A stretch of 64,000 nucleotides of DNA from Fonsecaea monophora (GCF_001642475.1 NW_019174025.1:57887-121886), one strand, 5' to 3'. Counted from the stretch's first letter, positions 22,082 to 34,698 are shown. Numbers and translations are program-made. Notes: generated by a model not told the origin, from the sequence alone.

Positions 22082-23458
22082 CTAATAAGTCACTCGATGC
22101 CGCGCCGGCGTGTGTCCGGAAATCCTCGAGCCAACACTTCCTTCCCGGCTCAGCGATCGCCTCAACGCTCCACTCATCACTGCGGCCGCGTCGTCTCCTC
22201 CCAGTGACTTGAATCGACTGCTCTCCTGCGCCCGCTCAAACTTTGTCCGTTCTTCCTCCAGGACTTTCCGCTCAGCTTCTTCGTCGAGGAGGGTGCCGTC
22301 AATCTGCAAGGACCACTTGTGCCTGTCATGCGCCGGAACTATTTCTGTGTCCGCCACGCGGAATTTCAGCGTCGACTTGATCTTCGTCCCACTGGCGTCT
22401 GCAAAGTACCCGCCATCATCTGCCAGTAGAGCATGTGAAGATGAATCCACCACCACCGTGGTGGCAGTTTCCTGTGTGTTGTGTTCCTCATTTTCCAAGC
22501 CGTCCTCATCGCGTAGTCGGCCCTTTCTGCCCTTCTTCTTGGCCTTCTGTAGCTGTTCTCTGCTCGGCCCGTTCCATTTCCATTCCGGAGGGATACGGCT
22601 CTTGCCAATGGCCGTCTGAAAGTAGTTGTAGCTCACCAGGCCCACGAAACCCTCCGACGTGACGTTCGTCCATCCGTATAGCTCGTCGCCTCTTTCGGGT
22701 CTGAATACGAGAAACGTAGCCGTGAGCCAGACCCAACACACACCAAATTCGTCGGCCGTGTTTGCAAGTACATCGGCTTGTGCCTCGATCTCGCCGTTTT
22801 GGGGAGGTAGGAGAGGCAGGTTGATGCCGGAGTTAGGTTGGGCGGATAAGACGGCGTCGGAGAACCCGAGAACGATGCCTTGCGCAGGAGGAAAGTATGT
22901 CAGAAGCAGAGGCGCCAGGTGCACTGCAAGCACCGATGACTTGGCAGATTCGAGTGAGACGGCAGGTATCGAGAGGTAGAGTGAGAGGCGGGTAGAGTAG
23001 AAGGAGCTAGGATCTTCGGATTCCAGCAGCTTGAGTTCTGCTTCTTCCTCGACCTCTGCATCTGAACCATCCACGACGGCTGGTTCTGCCTCTGTAGTCT
23101 GTTGCAGATCTTCCTGAAGCCCTTCCCCATCTTCTGATCCCAATTCCTGCGCCACCAACGCTTCCTCTTCATCTCCTACCCTCCGTGCAGCGGCATCGCC
23201 CTCGTTCTTGGATTTCTTGCTCTTCTCCTTCTCCCCCTTCTTCTTCTTTTTCTTCTCCTTCCGCTCCGCAGGAGGTTCTATCTCAGCAACTGCACTTGCT
23301 GGATGTTCCGCGACGTCCTCAGTCCGCGGCTTCTTCTTCTTTTTGGAGGTCTCGATGCCTTCGGGGTCGCGTTTTCGCTTTTTGAGAGGGCTCGACGATT
23401 GTGCATCCTTCACGGGGGTCGATTTTGTGGTGTGGCTGTTTTTGACTTGGACGGACAT
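22082..23458 (-). CDS. RPA43: RNA polymerase I subunit RPA43
   Basis: Single exon of 458 codons. The frame is open upstream, but ATG 23458 (MSVQVKNSH) directly precedes the hydrophilic N-terminus and is the better start. Residues up to about 150 are a Lys/Glu-rich low-complexity region with many KKKK nuclear-signal-like runs. The folded part begins at SSFYSTRLSLYLSIPAVSLE and continues through PLLLTYFPPAQGIVLGFSD, the SHS2-like N-terminal domain of the Rpb7/RPA43 family. The OB domain holds VWLTATFLVFRP, LYGWTNVTSEGFVGLVSYNY and RIPPEWKW. The subunit pairs with RPA14-type partners in the Pol I stalk and contacts Rrn3 in the yeast family member. The C-terminus is charged. Confidence 0.85.
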   Translation of the reverse strand: MSVQVKNSHTTKSTPVKDAQSSSPLKKRKRDPEGIETSKKKKKPRTEDVAEHPASAVAEIEPPAERKEKKKKKKGEKEKSKKSKNEGDAAARRVGDEEEALVAQELGSEDGEGLQEDLQQTTEAEPAVVDGSDAEVEEEAELKLLESEDPSSFYSTRLSLYLSIPAVSLESAKSSVLAVHLAPLLLTYFPPAQGIVLGFSDAVLSAQPNSGINLPLLPPQNGEIEAQADVLANTADEFGVCWVWLTATFLVFRPERGDELYGWTNVTSEGFVGLVSYNYFQTAIGKSRIPPEWKWNGPSREQLQKAKKKGRKGRLRDEDGLENEEHNTQETATTVVVDSSSHALLADDGGYFADASGTKIKSTLKFRVADTEIVPAHDRHKWSLQIDGTLLDEEAERKVLEEERTKFERAQESSRFKSLGGDDAAAVMSGALRRSLSREGSVGSRISGHTPARHRVTY

Positions 23459-24045
23459 GGCTGGCGCTTTGTAGATTTCACCCTCGTACACCAATGCCCA
23501 GGGTATCTGTGAATTGATGCGTTTGCGCTGGGACAAAATTTTGTTTCCGCAAGTCGGAGCGCGGACTTTATTTCGCCGATGGCTGGCTTGGCATTGCAGC
23601 CTCGCAGATCCGCAGCCTTGCGCTCTACATGTCTCCATAAAGTCACATGTCTGAAGGCAGAATGAGAGTATGGGACACGGTACTTTTACTAGCATTACTC
23701 GCTCAAAGCCGAAAAGCCTTGTAGAGAAGATGCGACTGACGTGAAGACAATTACCCGTTTTGCCTTGAAAGATTCACCAACTGCTCTTCAGTCTACCGTG
23801 ATACTGTATGTGTATTCCTCATCTCGACTGGTACGTATCGCCGAGTATTAGACCGAGAAAATCGGTTGCTGTCAGTCCTTCCACCGATATTGAAAGACCA
23901 TCAACAGTATCTCCGGTACATCCATCCCATAGCCTCAACCCCGAAATAGAGAGTCAGTCATGCCCTGCCAGCCATGCCACGACCCTAACCACACTTCCCC
24001 AGACCCAATTCGAAATATCCGTTTCAGCGTAGACACACATTGCTG
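23459..24045. other. Intergenic between MFS transporter and RPA43
   Basis: About 590 bases: RPA43 promoter on the left and MFS 3' flank on the right. A 5'-extended reading of the RPA43 frame runs to 23695, but its residues look non-coding. Confidence 0.5.
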
Positions 24046-25842
24046 CTATTCGTCATATTTTGGTAGCGCCGAAGCGTCCTCCCGCACTTCCGTGACCATC
24101 ATCCTGTCGTCCTCTCCTTCGTCGTCACTGACTTCAAACTCGCTCGGCGGAATCATTCCACCGCTGCTGGTGGCCAACTCGTCCAATAGAACGTTGACGT
24201 CCATGTCGGCTGCAGTCATTGTCATATGTTGGCTCTCGCCATCAAACGAACCACCCACCGCCCGTCTGTGTTCCTCTGGGAGAGGGGTCTTCAACAGCAT
24301 AATCAACAGGCCCACGTCATAGCAGATCTTCAGAGCTGCCGCTATTTCAAATGGCACCCACCACGTCTGCTTACTCCATACGAGCCCGGTGACCACCGGG
24401 CCCAGACTCGCAGCCAAAGTTCTCACAAAGTTCAGCGTGCCCATGACCTGGGTCCTTTCGCGAGGTAGAAATGCAGCGGCGACAAAGGCTTCGCGAGGAG
24501 CTTGATCCATGGATCCCAATACCGCGTCAGCTAGCAGGAGGATGAGTAATAACTGCCAACCGGAGGCTATGAGCCCGAGCGGGACGAGTGCCAAGAACAG
24601 AGCGCTGGGCAGGTGCGTGCAGACCATGGCTTTGACGAGACCCAACCGTCGGGCTACGGCAGCGCTGAACAGATTCGAAAAGCTTGCTGCGAGCCACACA
24701 ACGCTGAGCGCATAGCCAATCCGGTGAGTCAAGAACCATCGGCTGCGCCAGGACATATACCAGCTCATTACGGTGACGGGGAGCATGCCTGCGGCGAATG
24801 CGTTTAGGCCAAACAGGAAACAGAGACGTAAAAGGATGGGCAGAGAGGAACGGGAGACTTTCCAGGGCGAGCTCAGTGAGGCGCGGAGGCGGCGGGAGAA
24901 CGAGTCTGGGGGAGAAGGCTGGGTCGTACGGATCGTGGTTCTCACATTTGCTTGCTTCGGGACCGAAGAGCGACGGGGCATGCCATCCAGGAGAGGCCTT
25001 GTCTGCTCGGACGAAGGACTACCGCCTTCATCTGTAGCGTTTGTCGTCGTAGTGGGAGCCCAAGAATATTGCGCAGCCGCACTAGCTTCGCAGTTCTTGC
25101 TTAACAAGAATGTGATGGAAAACTTGACCAGACCAATCATTGCGTAGAGACCAAAAACAGGAGGGTATGTCTCTTTCCAGTCTCGCTCCATATAGGTCCG
25201 TTGGGCATAGGTCAGCCATCCTGTAACAAATAGACCGCAGGCCATTGCCAGAGTGGACGACACGGCAAACCAGGCGTAGATATCGGTACGAGCCTCGAGG
25301 GGGGAAAGTTGGGCAAGGATTGCTTCCTATGAGGAAAAGAGGGTTAGAAAAGTGGTCCAGTTCTGTGTGCTTGCTGTGTGTGCAGTCAGTTTGGGGACAC
25401 TGAATCTCATACATACTTCGACAGCACGAAATGGTCCGACTTCATGTGCTCCTGGGGATATCACACCCACAATAGCCGCGAACAAAAGCAGATAGTAATT
25501 CTTGCTCAGTGCGAACACCGTCCCGGCAAAACTCATTAGCAGAGATCCTATTAGCAACACACGTCTTCTGCCAATCTTGTCAGCCACGATGGTCAGCCCA
25601 TAACTGATCGCCGCATCGCCCAGCAACGTCAGTGTCATGAATGTGCCCGTCTTTTTCCAATCAACCCCGACTTGAGTGTACAAGAAGATGGCCAGGACAA
25701 GGGCGGCGCCACCATAGGCAAACATGCGAAGAAAGCGAGTAAGCAGAATCAGGTATATGTCAGTACTGCCGTAGGTGGAGATGGATTGAAGGCCCGACTC
25801 GCGGTTGAGCCATTGGACGAAGGCGGACATTGTGGTCGGCAT
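24046..25842 (-). CDS. Major facilitator superfamily transporter
   Basis: Two exons (25842-25417 and 25326-24046) give 568 residues. TM segments fit 12 helices: LTRFLRMFAYGGAALVLAIF, the loop signature ADKIGRRRVLLIGSLLM, LLLFAAIVGVISPG and a further set after a long cytoplasmic loop. That loop (about residues 230-300) is rich in Ser, Thr and Pro. The second half has LPILLRLCFLFGLNAFAAGML and the DAVLGSMDQAPREAFVAAAFLP motif. The C-terminal tail is acidic. This is not of the TRI12 type and lacks specific substrate clues. It lies next to RPA43 and away from the two accessory modules. Confidence 0.88.
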
Positions 25843-28228
25843 ATTTAGAAATGAACGAGAAAGACGATGACCAGTTCAAGTTATCGCAAGGCGTGGTATA
25901 AGTGCTTCAAATGGCACACCTCCAGAGCCACAGCTCTCTTCCTGCAACCACCGGGAAGGCTGCAAAGGGAAACTAAGTAATGACACAGAGACGGGACGAG
26001 GGAAGATGCGACAAGGTTGTCAGTTTTGTATGCTGGGCGCCGCAGGTAGACCTGCAATGCCCTGCGCAGGGTATCTTGCGAACAATCAATCAATCCAAGC
26101 TGTGAGCAACGATCACTTACTCAGATGGGCAGTCCCCTCCATGCCAGTAGCTGTTCTCCGCAGCGGGATGGATCGTGGGCGATTGGAGTAGAGATTGGAG
26201 TGCGGGATGCGCTTGAAAGGCCCTACTTGATAGTTCGAGGGTTCTCGTTTGCTGTGCTAATGTTCTTTCCGCAAATGCCATGCAGGCTGATCGTCATGAT
26301 ACGATAGAGGGTGCCATGTGAGTGGTGGAGTGCTCCCCGAGCCTGGGATTTTGTCGGAAGAAGCTGCCGCTTGAGAGCCGACCAATTATGCGCATCCCTT
26401 GGGGTTTCCAGCCTTTGATGAGAAATGTGGAGGATTCCATTTGTAGTCGAGATTGATTCCACGAGGTCATTGAAGTTCAAACTCCTGCCTTTGGGGTCAA
26501 CGACTGTGTGAAGAGAGGAAGAGAAGGAGGAAAAGTCTTTGAAGCGCACGTGCCAGTCAGTGTGTCAAGCCTCATATAAAATGAGCCAAACATTGAAGGG
26601 GATCTCTCACTTATAAGTGCTCTCTCATGACCCCTCTCATCCTTGACCAAAAGGTCGGCTGCAGGCACATCCACCCTGACAGCACACATGGTATTACCCA
26701 GGCATGGTGGTCGCATCTGCTTGGGATTGACTTAGCTACCGCCACCAGTCACGTTGCTCGTGCCAAGCCTCACGTGATCCTGATTCAACATTGAAGGGAA
26801 CAACATTCATCTCTCTCTCTCTTTTATGTCCCTCCCCTGGACTAACTGACAGTAACCTTGAGACTTGCATAATATCGATGACTCTACCTGACCCTGAGTA
26901 GACCTCATCTCCTGCACTGACCACGTTGAGGATGGAAAAGCTTCGTGGTCAAACATACCAGGGCAAGTGAGAAGACCAACACGACCCCATTACAGAGACC
27001 TTGGAAGTATGAATCTGCTACACTCAGGTGTCTTGCCTCACTTAAAGATACGAGCAAAGGAAAGATAGTGGACTAAGGACTGACTTCCTCGGGCTGCAGT
27101 TCTGGTGCCTCAGTCTGTACCGGTAAGTGTGGTGTCCTCCAGTGAAGTCCGGTCTCGAGAGATCCGTCAGAGTAACTGGCACCGAGTTAAAGTGGTCAAG
27201 TGGACTCATTGTTGTCATCGCAATCCCTCTGGTACTCGCAGAGTCAGGTGCTTGAGTGTTTCACTCGCCTCGCGTGTGACTATGGCAATCGATATGCTCA
27301 CGGGGAAGGAGCCCATTCTACTGTCCATTTCCCTCGTCGAACCAAGAAAATACCTGACGAGCTTGGTATCAACTGACATGCGCTATACCTCTTTATTCTT
27401 CTGCACGTGTGTTTACATTGAAGGAGTCAAGGGGCCGAGAGTCGAGGTTTGCGGCCCCGACTTGAGCTGATTCGCAAGGAGTCTTGCCTTTGACACAGAC
27501 CGGTGGTCAGTCGACCCCTTCCAAGGCCGAATGAGAGCACGACCATTCAAGGCCATACCCTTTGTCGGTTAACGGACATGTCTATGTGGAGGGACATACT
27601 TACAGCTTACCCGTCCTGTGTATAGAGTGCGCATTCGGAGTTTGTCCACCCTCCGTGTCAATATGGTTGACTCGTCCTCACTACCCACTAGCACCGGCGA
27701 TGTGTTCTCCCGACTATAGAAACTAGGTTAGTTCAGAGCATCCTCCCCACAATGATTGTGTCCGGGTGCGGGCGACTCCAGGTTGTTCGCCGATCTGCTC
27801 CATATGGGGGAGGTAGTTTACCCCTGTTTCTTACGCCACAGTGCCACACGATATTACATATGTCCGAAGAGACTTGACCAGCACCGCACAGGTACTGCAC
27901 AGATGACATTGTGCGCTCCTTTGCGTCCATATTCCCCTTCATACGAGAAATTGCTAATTTCCCAGCGATTTTTAATGAAACAAAAGTGAGTACAATGTTT
28001 CTGAGGTAATAGACTCAATGTCACTATGACCGTTTATTGTATTGAGAAGGCGGAGTCAGAAGTGCGGACGATCGTTGAAGAATTTTTCTCAAGTCTACAG
28101 GGGATGGAAAAGTACAAAGAGCTGTGTCGTCCCAGCCTGGAGAAGACTTCCCCAGATCACAGAAGTCAGGATCGAAGGCGCCTCCAGAGATCGTCTATCT
28201 CAGTCAAACACGTCCGGCCAGCCGCAAA
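25843..28228. other. Long intergenic region without a convincing gene
   Basis: About 2.4 kb, the longest gene-free stretch here. It contains a short CT repeat near 26810-26822. Open frames of 60-121 codons exist on both strands, but none shows a family motif. Promoters of the MFS gene (left) and the CrtC-like gene (right) should be in it. A long non-coding RNA cannot be excluded. Confidence 0.5.
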
Positions 28229-29457
28229 ATGAAGAGCTTCAGAACCCCTGTCCTTCTCCCAGCCTTGTTGGCCCTGGTGCCTTGCGCCTTATCTCAATGC
28301 TTCAACGACACGATAACCTATTCCTCGACCCAATCGCTCTCGAGCACGGTCCAATTCACTTCTTGCGACGGAGCGGCGGACGGCCCGCGGGTGTTCCCTA
28401 TCGACCTTACCTCTTATGATTGGTGGTACTTTGACACTGTCTCCGACGATGGGACACAGGCCCTCACGATAGTGTTCTACACGGCTTCATTCCTCGGATT
28501 TCCGAATACGCCTGCTCTGCAAGACATACTGAATGTCGGCATTACTGCAACCTTTCCCAACGGCACACAAGTGAGCACGACAGCTCTGGCAACATCCGTG
28601 ACGGTTCATACCATCGGAGATGGAGCTTCGGGCAACTGGACTGGGAGTGGATGCAGCTTTACCGGCACACCCGATCTGACCCAGTACGCAATTACTATCG
28701 ATAACCCGTCCTTGGGCGTTTCCGGCACCGTCGACTTTATCTCGGTAAGTTGCTTTCCTAACCTTCGGCCGACAACATGGAGTTGCTAACATACGTAAAA
28801 AAAGCGTGGTCCTGGACACTACCCTTGCAGCCCTCTTGTTGCTGGGGCACAAGAGCAGATTATGCCTCACGTTGGCTGGGCGAACGTCCTTCCTGCTTCG
28901 GATGCTACTGTCCATATGAATTTTGGAGGCACACCCATGGTCTTCAACGGCAACGGGTATCACGACAAGGTATGTAACCCAGCCTTTGCCCCCATGTCAT
29001 TCTTTGCCAGCACATATTGATATCGTCCAACTAGAACTGGGGCGACATTCCCTTCACGAGTGCCGTCAGCAGCTGGTACTGGGGCCACGGTACCTTTGGA
29101 GAATACAACATGGTCTGGTACGACGCGCTGGATCCCAAAGGCACGGAAACCGTCAGTGGCTACGTCCTGAAGAACGGCGAGGTTGTCGGCTCCACCTGCG
29201 CGCTCGGTACCGCAGGACTTCAGGTTCGACCGGTCGGCACGCCGTATCCGCCGACCATCCTCACGCCGGACCCGGAGCAGTTTACCATTGTCATGAAACT
29301 GAACAACGGAGACATTCTGAACGCCACCGTCACCAGCTACAACAAACAGGTCGACTCGTCCGCGTACTCTCGCTGGTTCGGAGATATTTCCGCCAGCATC
29401 AACGGGGTGCAATCATCCGGTTCGGCCCTGTGGGAGCAGTTCAAATTCAGTCTCTAA
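28229..29457 (+). CDS. Secreted CrtC/Diels-Alderase-like lipocalin-fold protein
   Basis: Three exons (28229-28744, 28805-28969, 29035-29457) give 367 residues. The first 23 residues are a clear signal peptide (MKSFRTPVLLPALLALVPCA). The mature part carries SYDWWYFDTVSDDG, a hallmark of the hydroxyneurosporene synthase (CrtC)-like family that includes fungal Diels-Alderases and hetero-Diels-Alderases of polyketide and tropolone pathways. GPGHYPCSPLVAGAQ and SSWYWGHGTFGEYNMVWYDA are the other conserved blocks. Several NxT/NxS sites fit a secreted protein. The protein may catalyse a cyclisation or water addition, or simply bind a hydrophobic product. No backbone synthase is in the window. It is followed by a TRI12-type exporter on the opposite strand. 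Confidence 0.82.
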
Positions 29458-30351
29458 ATGCTTTTGTCCCTATGAAAGTCCAGGGGTCCACGGGCATGTT
29501 GAACAAGGCCCATATGTTTGGTGCTGTTCTTTGGGAGAGTGTCTGGGGGAGACACTTTCTGTTTCGTTGCATATTTACTTTCGCTATTTTCGTGTCCAAC
29601 ATTTGTCCTTTTGTTCTTCAACATCTTTCTTATTTTTCTTCTTCTTGAGACCACTTTTTTTTGGGAGAGGTACCTCACTCTCATGGCATTGCACCTAGGT
29701 CTACTCTGTCCGAAAAGTATTTATCGTGGTTTGTTTAATATTTAGTCTATATGAAATTAATCAAATGCACAAAACGCAAAAAAAGATCCTTGCTTTCGTT
29801 CATGTGGGGTTTTTCCCACTCGCTCTGCCATATCTTCCTGCTCTATCTATTTCAGTATCCGACTTTCGGACTTGCAGCCTTTTGAGCTTTTGAACCCCAT
29901 ATCCTGTACAGCAGCCATGTCGTCATCAAACGCAGACACGGGGAATTACAACATCTAGCTGGAGTCCTGGGCTTTTCAAAACAACGAAACATCTCGATTC
30001 TTTTTTTTGCTTCTCACGCCCACACAGAAGAAGAAGACAATACAGACATTTCTGCGTTCGAGGGTGCTGCATGGAGTTGGAAGAGGTCAAGAATTGGGAT
30101 AGATTATGTATGTATAAGGTATGCTCATGGGGCGCTGATGAGCGGATCATGATTCTGACGTCGAGGTCACCTGTTTTTCCCCCCTCTGCGTTATTTTTCC
30201 TGATCTCCTGAGCTTCCAGGTCTTCAAGCCATCCAGGTCATCGTGTTCCCTTCTCTGCCCTGATCCATACGACATTCCCCGTCTTATGACCCTCTCCAGA
30301 TAAGTAAGTCCGTGAGCGTCAGAAAGCACGGGGGGGGAGAGAGGCAACCCC
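29458..30351. other. Convergent 3' region between CrtC-like gene and TRI12 gene
   Basis: About 0.9 kb, pyrimidine-rich near 29560-29660. Contains both 3' UTRs and no coding similarity. Confidence 0.55.
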
Positions 30352-32826
30352 TTAATTGCCAACCTTGGCGGCGATCCGGTTGGTCATGTACTTCTGCATG
30401 TTGTTGACGAAGCAGCACGCGACGATGGAGCAGACGCCAAACACCAGGCTGATGTACCAGACGTACTTGAGCGCGTGGGCGTAGGCCCAGCGACTGCCGA
30501 CGGTGGCGGCCTCGACGATGGCGGCGTTGACGCCGGGCACCTGGGTGACGTTCTGCGGCGCGGTGAGGAACAGCGCAGTGAAGGGCTCGGCCGCGGACAC
30601 GGGCAGGCCCGCCGCCACGGCGTACTCGGCCACGTACTTGGGCAGGGCGGGCGTCAGCTTCTCGACGAAGACGTTGTAGTAGATGGCGTAGCCGATGGAG
30701 CCGCCCGTGGCGCGGATGCACAGGATCAGGGCCACGCAGGTCGCGATGGTCGAGTCCGGGGCCACGGTGATGGCGATGGTCGACGCCGGCGAGGTCACCA
30801 TCCCGACGCCCAGCGCGGCCATGGAGCCGAGTCCGATCACGGCGGCGGTCTTGTCGGGGTTGATTGAAGCGAGGGCGCCGGAGAAGGATGCTGTAGAGGG
30901 ACGAAATCAGGGGGTGGTCAGTCTCTTGTATACCACAGGACCGCGAGAGGTGGAGGGAGGAAGAGAATACGTAACGCAGACTTACTCATGATAAGACACC
31001 CAACGAGCATCAACTCGCGCCCGTGGCCTCTCAGGTATGACAACAGTGCATTGGTCACGACGGAGCCGCCGATCAAGAGCAGCGCCGGGGGAATGTCCTT
31101 CAAGCCGATTTGAATCGGGTCGGGGACGAAGACGGTCGTGAATTCCAACGGGAAGAAGTTGAGCAGCGCAGAAAAGTTCATTCCTGATATCCCCGAGAGT
31201 CAGCATAACCATCCCCTTACTGCGGTATAGCGGTATCGAAAACGATTCCGAGTCAAGTCTTGACTGGACTCTGTCCATCTCATCCGGCGAAAAAGACAAG
31301 GGGCTGACTTACCAGACACAAACGACACGACGAAGCAGCTGGCAACGATGTTTTGGCCCTGGAACAATTCCTTGGGGATCATGGGGTACCGAGCAAATTT
31401 CCATTCCCAGACGAAAAAGGCCACGATCAGGAAGAAGCCAATGAAGAGATTGGCCAGCACGTAGGCGCTGACCCACGGGTGGCTTGAACCTCCGGCTTGT
31501 AAGGCAATGAGGCTGGAGAGAGAAAAGGGTCAGCATCTGACTGGTCGAATGGGGTGTGCATTATCAAGGATGATCCCCCAAGACTGTTTGGGGGCATCGA
31601 CGAAAGGGACCAGACGTACAAGAGAACCAGGCCGATGATGGACAGCAGCCCGCCGACATAATCGATCCTCTTAAGGACAGTCCGTCGAGAAACGCCTCGT
31701 GCCCGGGTCTGTGACTTGGGAAAGTAACTGGCCGCAATACCGGCGAACCAAACGGCATTCCAGATCCTAGTGAGGGAGGTCAGTCGAGCTGATAGATGGC
31801 GTGGCATGGCACGGTATGCTGAGAAGGAGAAATGCCTGGATAAGACTCACACACAGAGCCACATGCCCCATCTCCACGAAGAGTGTTTTGCCAGGAGTTG
31901 AGCGTAGAGCAGATACGGTGCAAAGGGCAGGATAGAAGCAGTCACTATCGCGAGGTAGATACCGCGTTTCTTGATCGGGACCAGTTCAGCGGTTCTAGAG
32001 ATACAAAGTCAGTATGAAAGCGCCTGAGAGAGTCCTTCCTCCCTTTATTGGTTGGCGAATAGGGACAAGGACCACAAAAGAGAGAGTCAAGCAAAACATA
32101 CCCGGCCACAGCTGTCAACTCGCCGATCGATGCACCAGCTCCAGCAAAGCACATGGCGACAACGCCAGCTCGGAACGTCTGGGCTGTCGCCATGACGATG
32201 CACCCGATAAGGAGGATCAACCCCCCTGCGAGGGTCACGTAACGTCTACCCAGCAAGTCCTGTAGATAGCCACAGAAGGGCGTCACCGCACCGAGGGCGA
32301 GGGAATAGGACACTGGTAGCCATGCGGACGCCTCGGTGCCACCCAGATCGGCCGAGATATAGGTCAAAGTGCCACCCAAGAAGTAGAGCGGGATCTGAGA
32401 GCCTGGAATAGATGAGATACAGAGTGTCAGTGTCAGTGTGAGTGTCAGGATGATTGCAGGTCGCTCAAGTAGCTCGTGAGATCTAAGGCCATACGTACCG
32501 ACGTAGAGGCCTGAAAGGCAGACAGTGGCGGTGATCTGAATCCACGTCCAGTCGACTTTGCCATCCGACTCGTCGCCTTTGATGGCGTCTCGATTCGTCA
32601 CGTCCACATCGACGCTCTGGCTCTTTTCTAGGGAATCGGCGTCTTCGACCTGCAGACTGCCTGCATGCTTCTCCTCGTCGACAGCGAGACGTTCGAGATG
32701 GACCGTATCCGTGTTGGTAGTTGATTCATTGACGAGAGACCCCGACTTTGAATCCATTTCGGGATGGGTAGATATCTGCGTTGAAGTCCTCTTTTCTGTT
32801 TTGTGATCCTCAAACGTCCTTTCCAA
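30352..32826 (-). CDS. Second TRI12-type MFS efflux transporter
   Basis: Multi-exon gene on the minus strand ending with TAA at 30352-30354. The upstream Met at 32826 and the Met at 32757 (MDSKSGSLV) are both possible starts; I give the longer one. The N-terminus is acidic and soluble. Segments follow the TRI12 order. DWTWIQITATVCLSGLYVG is helix 1. LYFLGGTLTYISADLGGTEASAWLPVSYSLALG precedes the loop GYLQDLLGRRYVTLAGG. A late block runs GSMAALGVGMVTSPASTIAI, and VSAAEPFTALFLTAPQNVTQVPG is the extracytoplasmic amphipathic stretch near the end. One intron has a small GTGTCA repeat near 32420-32450. Probably a plasma-membrane exporter serving the neighbouring CrtC-like, esterase and oxygenase genes. 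I did not resolve every exon border. Confidence 0.85.
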
Positions 32827-33589
32827 AGTGCAGAATCAAAAGAAAAACGTCTATGTTGTCGACAGTCCTCTCTGAATAGACGATGTGACAAATACAGGAA
32901 ATCTGGGGGTGGGAAGAAACGCGGGATATAACCAATTCGAATTCCTGTGAAGAAAAAGAAATGGTCCGGGGAAATTGTCTGGGGCTTGACGCCTCTAGAC
33001 GACAAGCATAAAAAGCTAAACCAGGACCCATGGGGTGCCATGTCGACCTACCTAGACATGACGGCAAGATAACCCACCCTTGCAGCCGGAGCGCGTATAC
33101 AGCAGCTTTGACTCACCCCAGGCGACTCTCCGGCGCGAGTCATGGAGACGAGTCAATAGTCTAATAGCTGGGGATCTCTCAGCCTAGGAACAGAGAGGCT
33201 GCTACTGGGGTAAGGGAAAAAAGGAAATGTGGACAGAGAGAGAGAGGGCTAGATTGAACAAACCCCCTGATTCAATGAAAAATGTGGGGGCTCCTCGTGA
33301 ATACATATGTCCTTTGATATACCCCGCGATAATCCCGCGATAATCCCGCCTATGTCAGCCACAGACATGGTGCGAGTATACCCCAGATTGGATCTTTGAC
33401 CCAATCATGGTCGAGAACAGGTTCATAATGCCCAGAGATCGGGACGGGGGTTCAACTTGGCACATGGTGCAGCGAGGATAAAAGCTAGACCCCCAAGAAA
33501 TGAGCTTGTATTCTAGTCTCGGCACGGGGGACTCTCGGTACGAGTAGGTACACTACAAAGTTTATTGCCACTTCTGTGGAACAGCTACA
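32827..33589. other. Promoter-side region of TRI12 gene and 3' flank of esterase
   Basis: About 0.76 kb. Holds two copies of an 11-base unit GCGATAATCCC in tandem (about 33325-33350) and an AG-rich run near 33236-33246. No coding similarity. Confidence 0.5.
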
Positions 33590-34698
33590 TCAGATCTTGG
33601 CCGGGGCAGGGGTCTTCCCCAATAGCCATCCCATCCCTTCTAACTGGTCCGCCCAAAACTGTGCACTGGCTTTCAAAGAAGGGAAGAAAGCCCAGTGGGC
33701 GTGAGGGAGACCCGGATAGACGACCAGCTTCGTCTTGATACCATGCTCTTCCCGCAATATCCGTTCGTATATCAGCGAGTCGTCACGCAAGGTATCTGAC
33801 CCGTTGACCTGCAAAAACGCCGGTGGCAAACCTGCGTGGCCCTTGGGGTGGATCAGAGGGCCGTTGTAGATGCCATCGTCAAGATCGGGCTTGTACGCCG
33901 CGTTGAAGATATCGATCACGGCCTGCCCATTAATCGGATCTGACTTGTTTTGCTCGTAGCTGTACGCCCACTTCTTGTACTTATCCGGCATGCGTGACGG
34001 AGGAACCAATCCTGCGATGCACAGGTAGTGTCCCGTCAGAGGTGGACTCAGGCCTTCATCGCGGGCCAAGTGCGTCACGACACAGGCCAGGTTACCGCCA
34101 GCAGACGATCCTCCGACAATGAAGCCCTTGGCCGGATCGGCGCCCCAGGACGAGGCGCTTTCCGCGGCCCATTTCAGCGCGTCCCACGCATCCTTGGGCC
34201 CTTGGGGGAAGGGAAATTCAGGTGCAAGCCGGTAGGCAGGCGAAACACATACAGCGTTGAATGCCTGTACGAACTCTCGACACGCCTTTTCTTCGGCTTC
34301 GGGAATGCCCAGACAGAAACCACCCCCGTGAAACATTACAATCAACGGACTGCCGTCATCCGACGGTGAGGTGGGCTGGTAGAGTCGGGCGCGCAACTCA
34401 GTCCCGTCCGCAGTTCTGTAGCTGATGTCGGATTGCTTGACGGAGGGCAGCGGTGGGCCCAGCGCGTCAATCGCCTGTAGAGTACGCGTTTTGACGTCTT
34501 CTCGGAGAGCCTGCATAGTGGTGAATGTCATGGGAGGAGGGGGGTTGGTTTCGAGCAGCTGGTCCCATTTCCCGTCAGCAACGAGTTTTACAAACACCAG
34601 ACTCCAGCAAAAGATCGGAGTCGTGGAAAACATACAGCTTTCAGCTCAGGGTCAATGACCCCGAGAGCCAGAATCTCTTCCTTGGTGTCATATGGCAT
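33590..34698 (-). CDS. HSL-type alpha/beta hydrolase (esterase/lipase)
   Basis: The main frame from Met 34633 gives 347 residues and holds the full fold: oxyanion motif FHGGGFCLG, PAYRLAPEFPFPQGPKDAWDALKW, nucleophile elbow GGSSAGGNLA, the acid in QVNGSDTLRDD and the His in LPHAHW. A Met at 34698 in another frame starts MPYDTKEEILALGVIDPELK, which looks like the usual N-terminus of fungal members of this family. It ends with a GT donor, but the gap to the main frame is only about 35 bases and no AG acceptor restores the frame. The start is therefore unresolved: an unusual splice, a small indel or a sequence error. Neighbouring genes suggest a role in ester processing in the second module. Confidence 0.82.
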
